From contig MU008157.1 in the NCBI GenBank assembly GCA_010909165.1, positions 806,001 to 870,000 of the forward strand: a stretch of 64,000 nt of DNA. The letters run 5' to 3'. This document shows positions 46,760-56,673 of this stretch, piece after piece. Position 1 is the stretch's first letter, and each line of letters opens with the position of its first letter. The translations under genes were made by a program, and so were the position numbers. Below the pieces are notes generated by a model. That model was not told the origin of the DNA and ran no database searches. It worked only from the letters and a program-made list of their open reading frames with translations. This stretch comes from Anthoceros angustus (lineage: Eukaryota > Streptophyta > Anthocerotopsida > Anthocerotales > Anthocerotaceae).

Positions 46760-49700
46760 TCAATGTCTGTCCCCGCACGAACAAGAGCCATCCAGGAATC
46801 GGTGTACTCTATGTGCGTCCCTGACGATGATCTCTCGCCTCTCCAGCCGGGACATCACCTTGGTGCTGCTATGGCAGTCGTTGCACATGCGAAGATTCTT
46901 AGTCACAAGCAAGGATGAGCCATCTGGAGAATGCAGGAGACCGTATGCCAGAGCCAGTTTTTCGGCATGTCCACACAGGGCATCTTCCTTCTCCAGCATG
47001 GAGACTGCCTTCAGGACCAGCTCTGTTTGTGGCACATGGCCCCCTTCCTCCTTCAACCTCTTGTTCATTCCCCTCACCTTCGAGGAGATGTCAGACCTGT
47101 CCTCTCCTACTGTGAATTCGTGCACCCTCCTGTTCACTTCGATGCATGCCCTGGCGGGCTTCTTCCACGCACCTGCTTGATTTCGCAGGCGTTCTGTTTC
47201 TTCGACATCCTTCCACCTGCCAGCATGTGCATATATGTTGCCCAGTAGAACGTATGCACTGGCATTTGTAGGCTCCAATGCTACCAGTCGCTCGAAGCAT
47301 CGCTGTCCACGCTCTGCGTCGCCCTGGCTTTTGCAGGCGCTCAGCAAGGATGTCCACCCGACTACCAGACTATCAGATGGGGCAGTGTGGACAAGGATTT
47401 CTTCTGCCTCGTCTAGGAAGCCTGACCGCCCGAGAAGGTCGACAATGCAGTTGTAGTGATGTTGGCTCGGCGCAATGCCGTGCTCTTCCACCATCACCCT
47501 GAAGTAGTGCAGCCCCTCATGCACCAAGCCTGCATGACTACAGGCTACGAGAAGGGTGATGAAGATCGTTTCATCTGGCTCCACACCTTGCTGACGCATC
47601 TCCTTGAAGCAATGGATTGCCTCATCACCATAGCCGTGTTCGGCGTAGCCATTGAGTAGAGCACTCCATGTCACCACATTTCGGCTGGGCATGTATTGGA
47701 AAACTGTCTGAGCATCCTCCAAGCTCCCACATTTGGCGTACATGTCCACCAGGCTGCTGCCGATGGACACATCAGCTTCTAGGCCTCTTCCCTGAATCTG
47801 TCTATGAAGCTCCTTACCCTGACTCAAGGCTCCAACGGCGGCACAAGCTTTAAGGAGGCACACAAAGGTGGCATGCGTGGGCAAGGTATCCCCCTGTTGC
47901 TGCATACTTGCATTCAGAGCCAGGGCCTCATGACCCAGCCCCTGCTTCGTGTATCCTGCAAACATGGCATTCCATGTTACCACATCCTTTATGCATAGGC
48001 TATCGAACACTCTGCGAGCATCCTCCAAGCTGCCACATTTTGCGTACATGCTCACCAGGCTGTTGCCAACGAACGTATCAGCGTCAGCAACACTCTTTAA
48101 AATATCAGAATGCACCTCCTGTCCTGAAGCCAGATCCTCTGCGGCAGCACATGCCCAGAGGACTGCTACGAATGTATGATTGTCTGGCTCCACAGGCGAA
48201 TCTCGCATCTGTTCATACAGGCTGATTGCCTGAGAGGGCTGTCCATTCCTTGCGTGTGCCCAAATAATGGAGGTCCACATGTGAGCGTCCGAGACACCTG
48301 CTTTGGTGAAAACCTGCATAGCATCCTCCAATTTGCCATGAGAAGCATACATGGCAATGATGTGGTTGGCCAAGAATGCGTTCGACTCTTGTCCACTTTT
48401 TATAACTAGAGCATGAACCTTCCTGCCAAGAGCGAGATCCTTCTGTTCAAAGCACATCTTGAGAACAGGATATAAAATGGACGTGTCCTCTGGTGTGATC
48501 CCTTCCTGGAGCATACTGTCATACAGAGCAATTGCTTCATGACTCAGCCCCTGTTGTACACACCCTGTGATCATGCAAGTCCATGCCACCACATCTCTTC
48601 TGGGTAAGCTGTCAAACACCTTACGAGCATCGTCCAAGCTCCCACATTTGGAGTACATGTTCACCAAGCTGCCGCCAACAAGAATGTCAGTCTCCAGATT
48701 CTTTTCACGAATCTGTGCATGAATCTGCTGGCCCTGATGTAGCACTCCCACATTGGCACATGCTTGAAGCAGGCAAACAAACGTAACAGGAGTAGCCGAA
48801 CTCATGCCCTCCTGCTGCATACTTGCATACAAAGCAAGGGCTTCGTGACCAAGCCCCTGCTGTGTGTATCCTGCAATCATGGAATTCCAAGTAACCACAT
48901 CTTTTGTGAGCAATCCGTCAAAAACTTTGCGAGCATCATCCAAGCTCCCGCACTTTGAGTACATGTCCACCAAGCAATTGCCTAGCATGACGTCAACTGC
49001 CACTGCACCTTCTTGAATCTGTGCGTGCAGTTTCTTGCCCTGGTGAAGAGCTCCCACGGTGCCGCATGCTCGCAGAAGACACACGAACGTAACACGATTG
49101 GCCAAGGCCAACCCATCCAGTTGCATCCTGGCATAAAGATCGAGAGCTTCTTTACCGAGCCCATGCTGGACATAGCCCGCAATCAAGGCCGTCCATGTCC
49201 CCACACTTTTGGTAGGCAGCCCCTCGAACACTTCGACAGCATCATCCAAGCTCCGACATTTTGCGTACATGTCCACTAGGCTGCTGCAAACAAAGGCATC
49301 AGGCTTCACACCACTCCTCAAAATGTCAGCATGGACTTGCTTGCCAAAAACCAGATCTCCAGCGGCGGCACATGCTTTGAGTACTGCCACAAACATATGA
49401 TTGTCAGGCTTGGCACTCGAATTCCGCATCTGTCGGTACAGGCTCGTGGCCTCTTCGGGAAGTCCATGTCTGGTATGCGCCAGGATGATGGACGACCACA
49501 TGTATGCATTCGGTGCAGGAACCTTGGAGAAGACATGCATGGCCTCCTCCAATCTCTCATGGGAGGTATACATACAAATGAGATGGTTAGCCAAGAATGC
49601 GTTTGACTCGTATCCATTTCTGATAGCAAGAGCATGAACCCGAGTACCAAGAACCAAATCCTTGTGGGTAGTACACCTCTTCAGGACCCGATAGAAGAGA

Positions 49701-50071
49701 GCAACGCTAACATGGCACCCTCGATCCACCAGTACATTCAATGCTTCCACCGCCTCATTTAGCTCTCCCTCCTCACAACGCTTCTGCAGGGCCTGAACCA
49801 GTGAGCGTTCTTGATACTGTGCCTCCTTGCAAGGGCCACTCTCCTGTTTCAGGATCCTAGTGCTGTATGGGAATTGAGCATCAAAGCTGATCAGCTGGGA
49901 CACAGGCTTGCTACAGTTGTTCAGCCACAGCGTCTCCTTGGAAGTCTTGTGCCCGAAGTCGGAACGTGTATAGCTTGGTTGAATCCGGTCTTGCTTGATC
50001 ACGGCATCCCGAGTATCCGGGACTGCCAAACTTGGCAGCGGGAGCGGGACCAGCAATGCCGGCTCCGCCAT
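46760..50071 (-). CDS. PLS-class PPR protein with variant DYW domain ending DRH
   Basis: This intronless minus-strand gene encodes 1,103 aa from the first ATG at 50071. The frame is open to 50311 without an earlier ATG. The start MAEPALLVPLPLPS fits an organelle targeting peptide. About seven P-L-S triplets follow ('LVDMYSKCGSLDDARKVF' type), then E1/E2 motifs. The box normally reading PG-x-SW is 'KKPARACIEV' here. The DYW deaminase has HAE for the catalytic H-x-E, zinc ligands in CNDCH and a second site in 'CSCG', but ends in DRH. Canonical DYW proteins deaminate C to U in organelle RNA. The KP variant is a candidate for the reverse reaction; this is inferred from family knowledge. The N-terminal module is repeated in the middle of the protein. 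The gene is head-to-head with the next PPR gene. Confidence 0.93.
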   Translation of the reverse strand: MAEPALLVPLPLPSLAVPDTRDAVIKQDRIQPSYTRSDFGHKTSKETLWLNNCSKPVSQLISFDAQFPYSTRILKQESGPCKEAQYQERSLVQALQKRCEEGELNEAVEALNVLVDRGCHVSVALFYRVLKRCTTHKDLVLGTRVHALAIRNGYESNAFLANHLICMYTSHERLEEAMHVFSKVPAPNAYMWSSIILAHTRHGLPEEATSLYRQMRNSSAKPDNHMFVAVLKACAAAGDLVFGKQVHADILRSGVKPDAFVCSSLVDMYAKCRSLDDAVEVFEGLPTKSVGTWTALIAGYVQHGLGKEALDLYARMQLDGLALANRVTFVCLLRACGTVGALHQGKKLHAQIQEGAVAVDVMLGNCLVDMYSKCGSLDDARKVFDGLLTKDVVTWNSMIAGYTQQGLGHEALALYASMQQEGMSSATPVTFVCLLQACANVGVLHQGQQIHAQIREKNLETDILVGGSLVNMYSKCGSLDDARKVFDSLPRRDVVAWTCMITGCVQQGLSHEAIALYDSMLQEGITPEDTSILYPVLKMCFEQKDLALGRKVHALVIKSGQESNAFLANHIIAMYASHGKLEDAMQVFTKAGVSDAHMWTSIIWAHARNGQPSQAISLYEQMRDSPVEPDNHTFVAVLWACAAAEDLASGQEVHSDILKSVADADTFVGNSLVSMYAKCGSLEDARRVFDSLCIKDVVTWNAMFAGYTKQGLGHEALALNASMQQQGDTLPTHATFVCLLKACAAVGALSQGKELHRQIQGRGLEADVSIGSSLVDMYAKCGSLEDAQTVFQYMPSRNVVTWSALLNGYAEHGYGDEAIHCFKEMRQQGVEPDETIFITLLVACSHAGLVHEGLHYFRVMVEEHGIAPSQHHYNCIVDLLGRSGFLDEAEEILVHTAPSDSLVVGWTSLLSACKSQGDAERGQRCFERLVALEPTNASAYVLLGNIYAHAGRWKDVEETERLRNQAGAWKKPARACIEVNRRVHEFTVGEDRSDISSKVRGMNKRLKEEGGHVPQTELVLKAVSMLEKEDALCGHAEKLALAYGLLHSPDGSSLLVTKNLRMCNDCHSSTKVMSRLERREIIVRDAHRVHRFLDGSCSCGDRH

Positions 50072-50663
50072 CACCCGCACGTCAGGTTCCCCTCTTGTTC
50101 CCAGGTGAGGAGACTCTCCCCACAGCAGAGCAGTCCATGTTGCTTCCAGGCGCCGTCTTTCACGGTCCAAGTAGGAAGCAAATTGCGTGATCACTCTTGA
50201 CAAACGAACTAGCAAGTCTTCGACTCTCCTGTTCGGACACGTTGAGCGGACAGGGTGCAAGCCTGTGCGTCGATGCCTACTTTGTGCAGGATCTCCATTG
50301 CGGGTCTGCACGCATGAAGATAGGAGGCCACCATTTCATTGTGCCCAGTCCGTTCGGGATCAGACCCAGTTTTCGAAGCCATTGGGAGGAATGGTACAGG
50401 CAGCGATTATCGCTGCCAGTACCAGCGGAGCAACACAAGTCTGTAATTGATCTAGGTGGGGGATTGGTTGCTTGCTTCCTTTCTAGGAGCTTGATTCCTT
50501 ATAGCAATTCAGCTTTCCTTTGTCGTACTCTCGCCGAGAAGAGAAGAAGCTCTGCAGTCCTGAATACAACAGTTGCTTGCAGGGTTAACAGCCAGGGATC
50601 TTCTCGCAGATTCTGCATACTTGTGGGTCAACAGGTCGAATTCGGTATTTCCTGTCAGGACTC
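50072..50663. promoter_or_regulatory. Shared upstream region of two divergent PPR genes
   Basis: This region of about 590 bp lies between the ATG at 50071 (-) and the probable ATG at 50664 (+). It is a likely bidirectional promoter, though open frames extend into it from both sides (to 50311 on the minus strand and 50197-50703 on the plus strand), so real starts could lie further in. Confidence 0.45.
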
Positions 50664-53600
50664 ATGCCTTGCCATCTGGTTGGCAAAATTCGGTGGCCCT
50701 TGAAGCAGACCTTGGTGGGGCAGCTAATTGTTGCCACATTGCAGAGACACCTTTTCCTGCACAGCAGAACCAGGGATGCCTTGTGGGTTGATGCATGGCT
50801 GCAGGAGAAAGCACGGCCAGGTCAGAGAGGTGGTGCATCACAGCAGCCTGGCAGCGCTAGGTTTAAGTTGATTCGTACTCCTCCTTCCTTGCCAGTGAAA
50901 TTTGAGTGAGGGTGTCGTTGCTAATCTTACAAGCCAGAAACCTTGTTGCAGGTATGAAGAAGTCCTTGAGGGTGGAACATGGGGTAAACTGTGCCAGGTG
51001 GGACATGTGCATGAGGCAGTCCAAGCACTTGACGGCTTGGTGCAGAGAGGATACTATGTTCCTGTATGTCTCCATTATCTGGTCCTTAAAGGATGCAGTG
51101 CGGAGAGTGATTTGGCTGCGGGCAAGCAGCTTCATGCCTTGACTTGCGAAAATGGCTACAACTCGAGCACGTTCCTGGCTAATCACCTTATTCGCATGTA
51201 TTCTTCCCATGGACAGTTGCAAGAAGCAACGCAAGTGTTTTCGAAGCTTGATGCACCTGACTCCTTCATGTGGGCTTCTATCATTTTGGCACATGCTGAG
51301 CATCAACAGCCTACAACAGCTGTTGCCTATTACCAACAGATGCGACAGCTGCGTACAGCTCCAAACAACTATGCGTTTGTGGCGGCTCTCAAGGCATGTG
51401 CTAATGCGTTAGATTTAGCTTCTGGCAAGCAGGTCCACGCTGATGTTCTGGGTACTGCTGTGGATGTTGACCTATTTGTCGGTAGCAGTTTAGTGGACAT
51501 GTATGTGAAATGTGGGAGTTTAGAAGATGCTCGCAGAGTTTTCGACAATCTGCCCGAAAGAAATGTGGTTACTTGGAATGTCATGCTCGCAGGCTATGCC
51601 CAACATGACCTTGCCCAAGAAGCTCTCACACTGTACTCAATCATGGAAGATGAGGACATTCAACCTGATAATGTTACACTGACATGCCTCCTGAAAGCAT
51701 GTGCGAACCTTGGAGCTTTACACCAGGGCAAGCAGCTCCATTCTCTGGTAGAGAAAAGAGGACTTGAAGGTGACTTGGTAGTTGCCAACAGCCTGGTGGA
51801 CATGTATGCAAAGTGTGGCAGCTTAGAGGATGCCCGTGCGGTGTTTGACAGATTGCCCATCAAAGATGTAATAACCTGGAATGCCATGCTTACTGGATAC
51901 GCTCATCAGGGTCTTGGTCAACAAGCTCTAAGCCTTTATGAATGTATGCAATTGGAGGGCATTATTCCAGCTGACCGTATCACATTCGCCTGCCTTCTCA
52001 AGGCATGTGCCAGCATTGGAGCTTTGCATCAAGGCAAGGAGCTTCATTCACAGATCAAGGAGAGAGGTTTAGAGCATGATGTGGTTGTTAGCAACAGCCT
52101 GGTAGACATGTATGCAAAATGCGGGAGTCTAATTGATGCTCGTATAGAGTTTGACAGATTGGCCACAAAAGATGTGGTGACTTGGACTGCCATGATTGCA
52201 GGATATGCCAGGCATGGTCTAGGACAAGAAGCCCTGGCGCTTTATGCGAGCATGCAACAGGAGGGCGTTACTCCTGCCAATCGGGTTACATTTGTGTGCC
52301 TCTTGAATGCCTGTGGCAGCATTGGAGCTTTACATGAGGGGAAGCAGCTTCATTGCCAGATTCAGGAAAGAGGACTGGCAGCTGATGTGGTGGTTGGGAA
52401 CTGCCTGGTGGATATGTATGCTAAATGTGGCAGTGTAGAGGATGCCCGCAGAGTATTTGACAGGCTGCCGACAAGGGATGTGAGTGTCTGGACTGCCCTG
52501 ATTGCAGCTTATGCAGAGTATGGGCTTGGTCACGACGCCCTTAATCTGTATGCAGCTATGCTGCAGGAGGGCATATCTCCAGGCGATCATGTCACATTTC
52601 TGTGCCTTTTGAAAGCTTGCGCCAGTGTTGGAGCTCTGGATCAGGGTAAGCAGATCCATTCCCAGATCCAGGAGAGAGGTTTAGAAACTGATCTGGTTCT
52701 TGGTAACAGCCTGGTGGACATGTATGCAAAATGCGGCAGTCTGCAAGATGCTCAGAGAGTGTTCGACAGTTTGCCCACAAAAGATGTTGTCACGTGGACG
52801 GCTTTGGTAAATGGCTACGGTCAGCATAATGACAGCCAAATGGCAATGCATTATTTCCAGCAGATGCAACAACAGGGAGTTCAGCCCAATGCCACCACTT
52901 TTAGTTGTCTTCTGATGGCATGCAGTCATCAGGGTTTGGTGAATGACGGTCAGCAGGTTTTTAAGATGATGGTTGAAGACCACGGCATTCAACCAACCGG
53001 GTATCACTACAATTGCATGGTTGACCTTCTTGGTAGATCAGGCCGCCTGGATGAAGCGGAAAATCTGCTGGCAACCATGGAATGTGACAAGGACGTTGTG
53101 GGTTGGACATCTTTGTTGAGTGCTTGTAAGAGCCATGGGGACATAGAGCGTGGGAGCCGCTGCTTCGACCAGATTATTAAGTTAGATCCGCAGAATGCAT
53201 CTGCGTATGTACTTCTTGGATCCATTCATGCAAATGCTGGCAGGTGGACAGATGTTCACAGAATAGAAAGCTTGAGAAAGTCTGCAGGTGCTTGCAAGAA
53301 GCCTGCAAGGGCATGGATCGAGGTAAGCAGTAAAGTCCACATGTTCACAGTGGGAGAAGAGAGGGATGATATTTCCTCGCAATTAAGGAGTGCCAATCTG
53401 CGGTTGGGAGAGGAAGGTGGGCAGGTTCCACACATAGAGCGGGTGCTGAAGCCAGTACCAGATCAAGACAAGGAAGATGCATTGTGTGGCCATGCAGAGA
53501 AATTAGCTTTGGCCTATGGTCTGCTGAACACTCCAGATGGCACCACTTTGCTTGTAACCAAGAATCTACGCATGTGCAATGACTGCCATAGTGGTACGAA

Positions 53601-53700
53601 GATGATGTCCAGGATTGAGAAGCGAGAGATCATAGTTAGAGATGCACACCGTGTTCACCATTTTGTTGATGGATTTTGTTCATGTGGCGATCATAGCTGA
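50664..53700 (+). CDS. PLS-class PPR protein with variant DYW domain ending DHS
   Basis: The likely structure is exon 1 at 50664-50905 and exon 2 at 50952-53700. They are joined in phase (GA plus G) by a GTGAGG donor and TTGTTGCAG acceptor, giving 2,991 nt or 996 aa. The intron would be only 46 nt, so the N-terminus is less sure than the rest. No ATG exists at the start of the long second-exon frame, which supports an upstream exon. Six P-L-S triplets are visible ('LVDMYAKCGSLEDARRVF' type). They are followed by E1/E2, a KKPARAWIEV box and a DYW domain with HAEKLA, CNDCHS and CSCGDHS at the end. It is presumably imported into mitochondria or chloroplasts for RNA editing. It is divergent from the 46760-50071 gene and convergent with the 53824-56469 gene (123 bp between stops). 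Confidence 0.9.
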
Positions 53701-53823
53701 CAAGCGCAATTGAAGTATGTTTGAGCATACTAAGCTGATTCTGTCACTGCTCGGCCTGGAAGCAATCAGAAATTCTGTGTTTCGAGGCTTGTGGCGCAGG
53801 TCATGTGCTCCCGGATAGGTAGA

Positions 53824-56469
53824 TCAATAAGCTGCTCCGGCCAGCTGTGAGTTCAACCTGACAAGGAAGCTGTGCAGATCTTCTTGGAGGTGCCTGCAAT
53901 CTTGGGCGAGAAATGTGTGCACCTCCTGCCCATGCTTAATCCAGCTCTGGCCAGGCTGCTTCCAAGCACCTGCTTTCCTCCTCCTTTCGTCTATCTCCTT
54001 GGCACGGTCCCACATCCCAGTATCAGCATAGATATTGAACATGAGGACATAGGCTGCACCTTGTTCTGGATCTAGAGCCACGGCATGATCGAAGGCACGT
54101 CTTCCCAGTATCACATTGCCATGCTTCTGACAGGCACCCAATAAACACAGCCAAATAGAGAAATTAGGCTCCATAGGCATATTCAACACAAGGTCTTCTG
54201 CTTGGCGGAAGAGTCCTGCACGCCCAACAAGGTCAATTACACACACAAAGTGCTCCAGTTCCACAGTAATGCCGTGGTCCCTAGTCATACTCTCAAAGTA
54301 CTGCAGACCTTTGTCCACCCTGCCAGCATGACTGCATGCAGAAAGAAGAGCCAGAAACGTCACTCTATTTGGTTTCAGGCCGTTTATACTCATGTCGTTG
54401 TAGCACTGTATACACGCATCAGAGTCTCCTTGTCGAGCATACCCAGCCAGTAGTGCATTGCAAGACACAACATCAGAATGACCTAATGAGTCGAACACGT
54501 TGTGAGCATTGCTCATGCTTCCGCATCTGCTGTAAGCATGAATTAAGCTAGTGGCCACAAAAAGGTTGCACTCCATCCCACGTCTCAGAATACTCTGGTG
54601 AGTATGCCTGCAGGTATCCAAGTCTCCTATGCTGCTGCAAGCTCCTAGAACGGAAACAAACGTGGCATCATCCACTATCATGCCATCCTGCTGCATTTTG
54701 GCATAGATGTGCAAAGCCATCTCTCCCTGCCCTTGACGAGCACATGCTGCAAGAAATGCATTCCAAGCTACTACATCACGCTGGGACAAACTGTCAAACA
54801 CATTTTCTGCATCCTTAAAGCTGCCACATTTGGCATACATGCTCACCAAACTGCTACCCACAAACACATCTGACCCATAGCCCAGCTTAGCAGCTTCACG
54901 ATGTAGTTCCTCCCCCTTTTGCAGGGACACCACTTTTAGAGTTTGACCTTGCACCAGTGCACCTTCCTCATTCTCTGCGAGGCTTCCACATGCTTGGAGA
55001 GCACTGGCTAAGGTACGAGCATTTGGCCTGAAACCTTGCGCTTGCATCTGCACATAAATCTGCAAGGCATTCTCTCCTTCCTCGTTCTGAGCATATGCCC
55101 CGAGGATCGAATTCCATGACACCAAGTCACGAACAGGCATACCGTCAAACACTTCTCGTGCATGCTTGATGCTCCCACACTTTGCAAACAATGATATCAG
55201 GGCATTGGCAACAAACAAATCTCTTTTGTAACCCAGCCGAACAGCCTCTGCGTGTATCTCTTCCCCCACATGCAGCAAGCCCACTTCGGCACTTTGCACA
55301 GCAACGCTGTCCTGCTTTTCTGCAAGGCTCCCACATGCTTGGAGGACGCTGACAAAGGTCCAAGCATCTGGCCGCACGCCTTCCATTCGCATTTGCTGAT
55401 AGATTTTCAAGGTCTTTTCCCCTTCAGCCTGGTGGGCATATGCTGCAAGCATTGCATTCCATGTCACAACACTACGCTGGGACAACGTGTCAAACACCTG
55501 TTGTGCATCCACGATGCTCCCACACTTTGCATACATACTAACCAACGTAGTAGCAACAAACATATCGGAGACAAATCCCAGCCGAGCAGCTTCAGTATGT
55601 AGTTCCTTTCCTTTCCGCAGTGACTCCACCTTGACGTTGTACCCATGCACCAGTGCACTTTTCTCCCTCTCTGCAAGGGTGCCACAGGCTTGCAAGGCAC
55701 CGACAAATGTCCGATCATCTGGTCTGATCCCATTCTTCTGCATTTGCTCATACATTCCCAGTGCCTTCTCTCCTTGGCCCTGCTGAGCGTATGCTGTAAG
55801 CATCACATTCCATGACACCACATCACGCTCAGACAAGCCATCAAAGACCTTCTGTGCATCCACGATGCCCCCGCACTTCGCATACATAGTAACCAAGGTG
55901 TTACCCACAAAGACGTCAGACTCCATCCCGTATCTGACAGCATCGCCATGGACACGCCTGCCCTCTGTGAGGTCTCCTAACCTACTGCATGTCTTGAGCA
56001 AGCTGACAATAGTATACTTGTCGGGATGCACACCTTCTTGCTGCATTAGCTGGTAGCATGATAGGGCCTTCCGTTCCTGTCCAGCATTACTGTACCCTGT
56101 GATGATGGCTGTCCACGAGAAAACTGTGCGATGCGACAGCCTCTGGAACAGACTGAGCCCTTCTCTAAGGTTTCCACAGTTCACAAGCGTGGTGACGACA
56201 AGGTTCCCCAATAATCTGTCCGACTCCAAGCCATGTTTTGCCAAATGGCCATGTACCCGCCTGGCCTTGGCAAGGGCCTTTTTCTTCATGCACGCCTGTA
56301 AGAGGCTCCTGTACATATGAACTGTGCCCTGCTGGTTTAAACCAAGCAGGAGACCCAACGCCTTGTCCAACTGCCCGTCTCTACATAGATACTCTACTTC
56401 ACTAGCCCTGACAGAAGCAACCTGGGATGTGCAGCTGGCATGTACCTCCATGAGCATGTGTACCATCAT
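53824..56469 (-). CDS. PLS-class PPR protein, E-type, no DYW domain
   Basis: This intronless gene of 881 aa starts at ATG 56469 (an open TTG lies two codons earlier). It has about six P-L-S triplets with 'LVSMYAKCGSIVDAQQVFD' signatures, then E1/E2 motifs and a PG-type box 'KQPGQSWIKHGQEVHTF'. It stops about 35 residues later with no deaminase. Such E-type proteins are known to bind RNA and recruit a separate DYW partner. Three of its repeats carry an unusual insertion of about 16 residues after 'ACGSLAE' ('SALVHGYNVKVESLRKGKE' type). It is head-to-head with its paralogue at 56674 (204 bp between ATGs) and tail-to-tail with the gene on its left. Confidence 0.93.
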   Translation of the reverse strand: MMVHMLMEVHASCTSQVASVRASEVEYLCRDGQLDKALGLLLGLNQQGTVHMYRSLLQACMKKKALAKARRVHGHLAKHGLESDRLLGNLVVTTLVNCGNLREGLSLFQRLSHRTVFSWTAIITGYSNAGQERKALSCYQLMQQEGVHPDKYTIVSLLKTCSRLGDLTEGRRVHGDAVRYGMESDVFVGNTLVTMYAKCGGIVDAQKVFDGLSERDVVSWNVMLTAYAQQGQGEKALGMYEQMQKNGIRPDDRTFVGALQACGTLAEREKSALVHGYNVKVESLRKGKELHTEAARLGFVSDMFVATTLVSMYAKCGSIVDAQQVFDTLSQRSVVTWNAMLAAYAHQAEGEKTLKIYQQMRMEGVRPDAWTFVSVLQACGSLAEKQDSVAVQSAEVGLLHVGEEIHAEAVRLGYKRDLFVANALISLFAKCGSIKHAREVFDGMPVRDLVSWNSILGAYAQNEEGENALQIYVQMQAQGFRPNARTLASALQACGSLAENEEGALVQGQTLKVVSLQKGEELHREAAKLGYGSDVFVGSSLVSMYAKCGSFKDAENVFDSLSQRDVVAWNAFLAACARQGQGEMALHIYAKMQQDGMIVDDATFVSVLGACSSIGDLDTCRHTHQSILRRGMECNLFVATSLIHAYSRCGSMSNAHNVFDSLGHSDVVSCNALLAGYARQGDSDACIQCYNDMSINGLKPNRVTFLALLSACSHAGRVDKGLQYFESMTRDHGITVELEHFVCVIDLVGRAGLFRQAEDLVLNMPMEPNFSIWLCLLGACQKHGNVILGRRAFDHAVALDPEQGAAYVLMFNIYADTGMWDRAKEIDERRRKAGAWKQPGQSWIKHGQEVHTFLAQDCRHLQEDLHSFLVRLNSQLAGAAY

Positions 56470-56673
56470 CCACAAGGTTACCTTTCATGCCCACATGGAG
56501 GTCGGCATGCTGATTCTCAACCTGGAGTCAGCTTTGGAATTCATGGAGGAACCGGGAATTCAAACATGAGTTCGAAGCATGCAGTTGATAGTGCAATTGT
56601 AAACAAGCAAGTAGGCAACAACGTCAAGTCCGGATCTACTCCGCAGATTGTTGGGGGATGAGCTGATGGTGAA

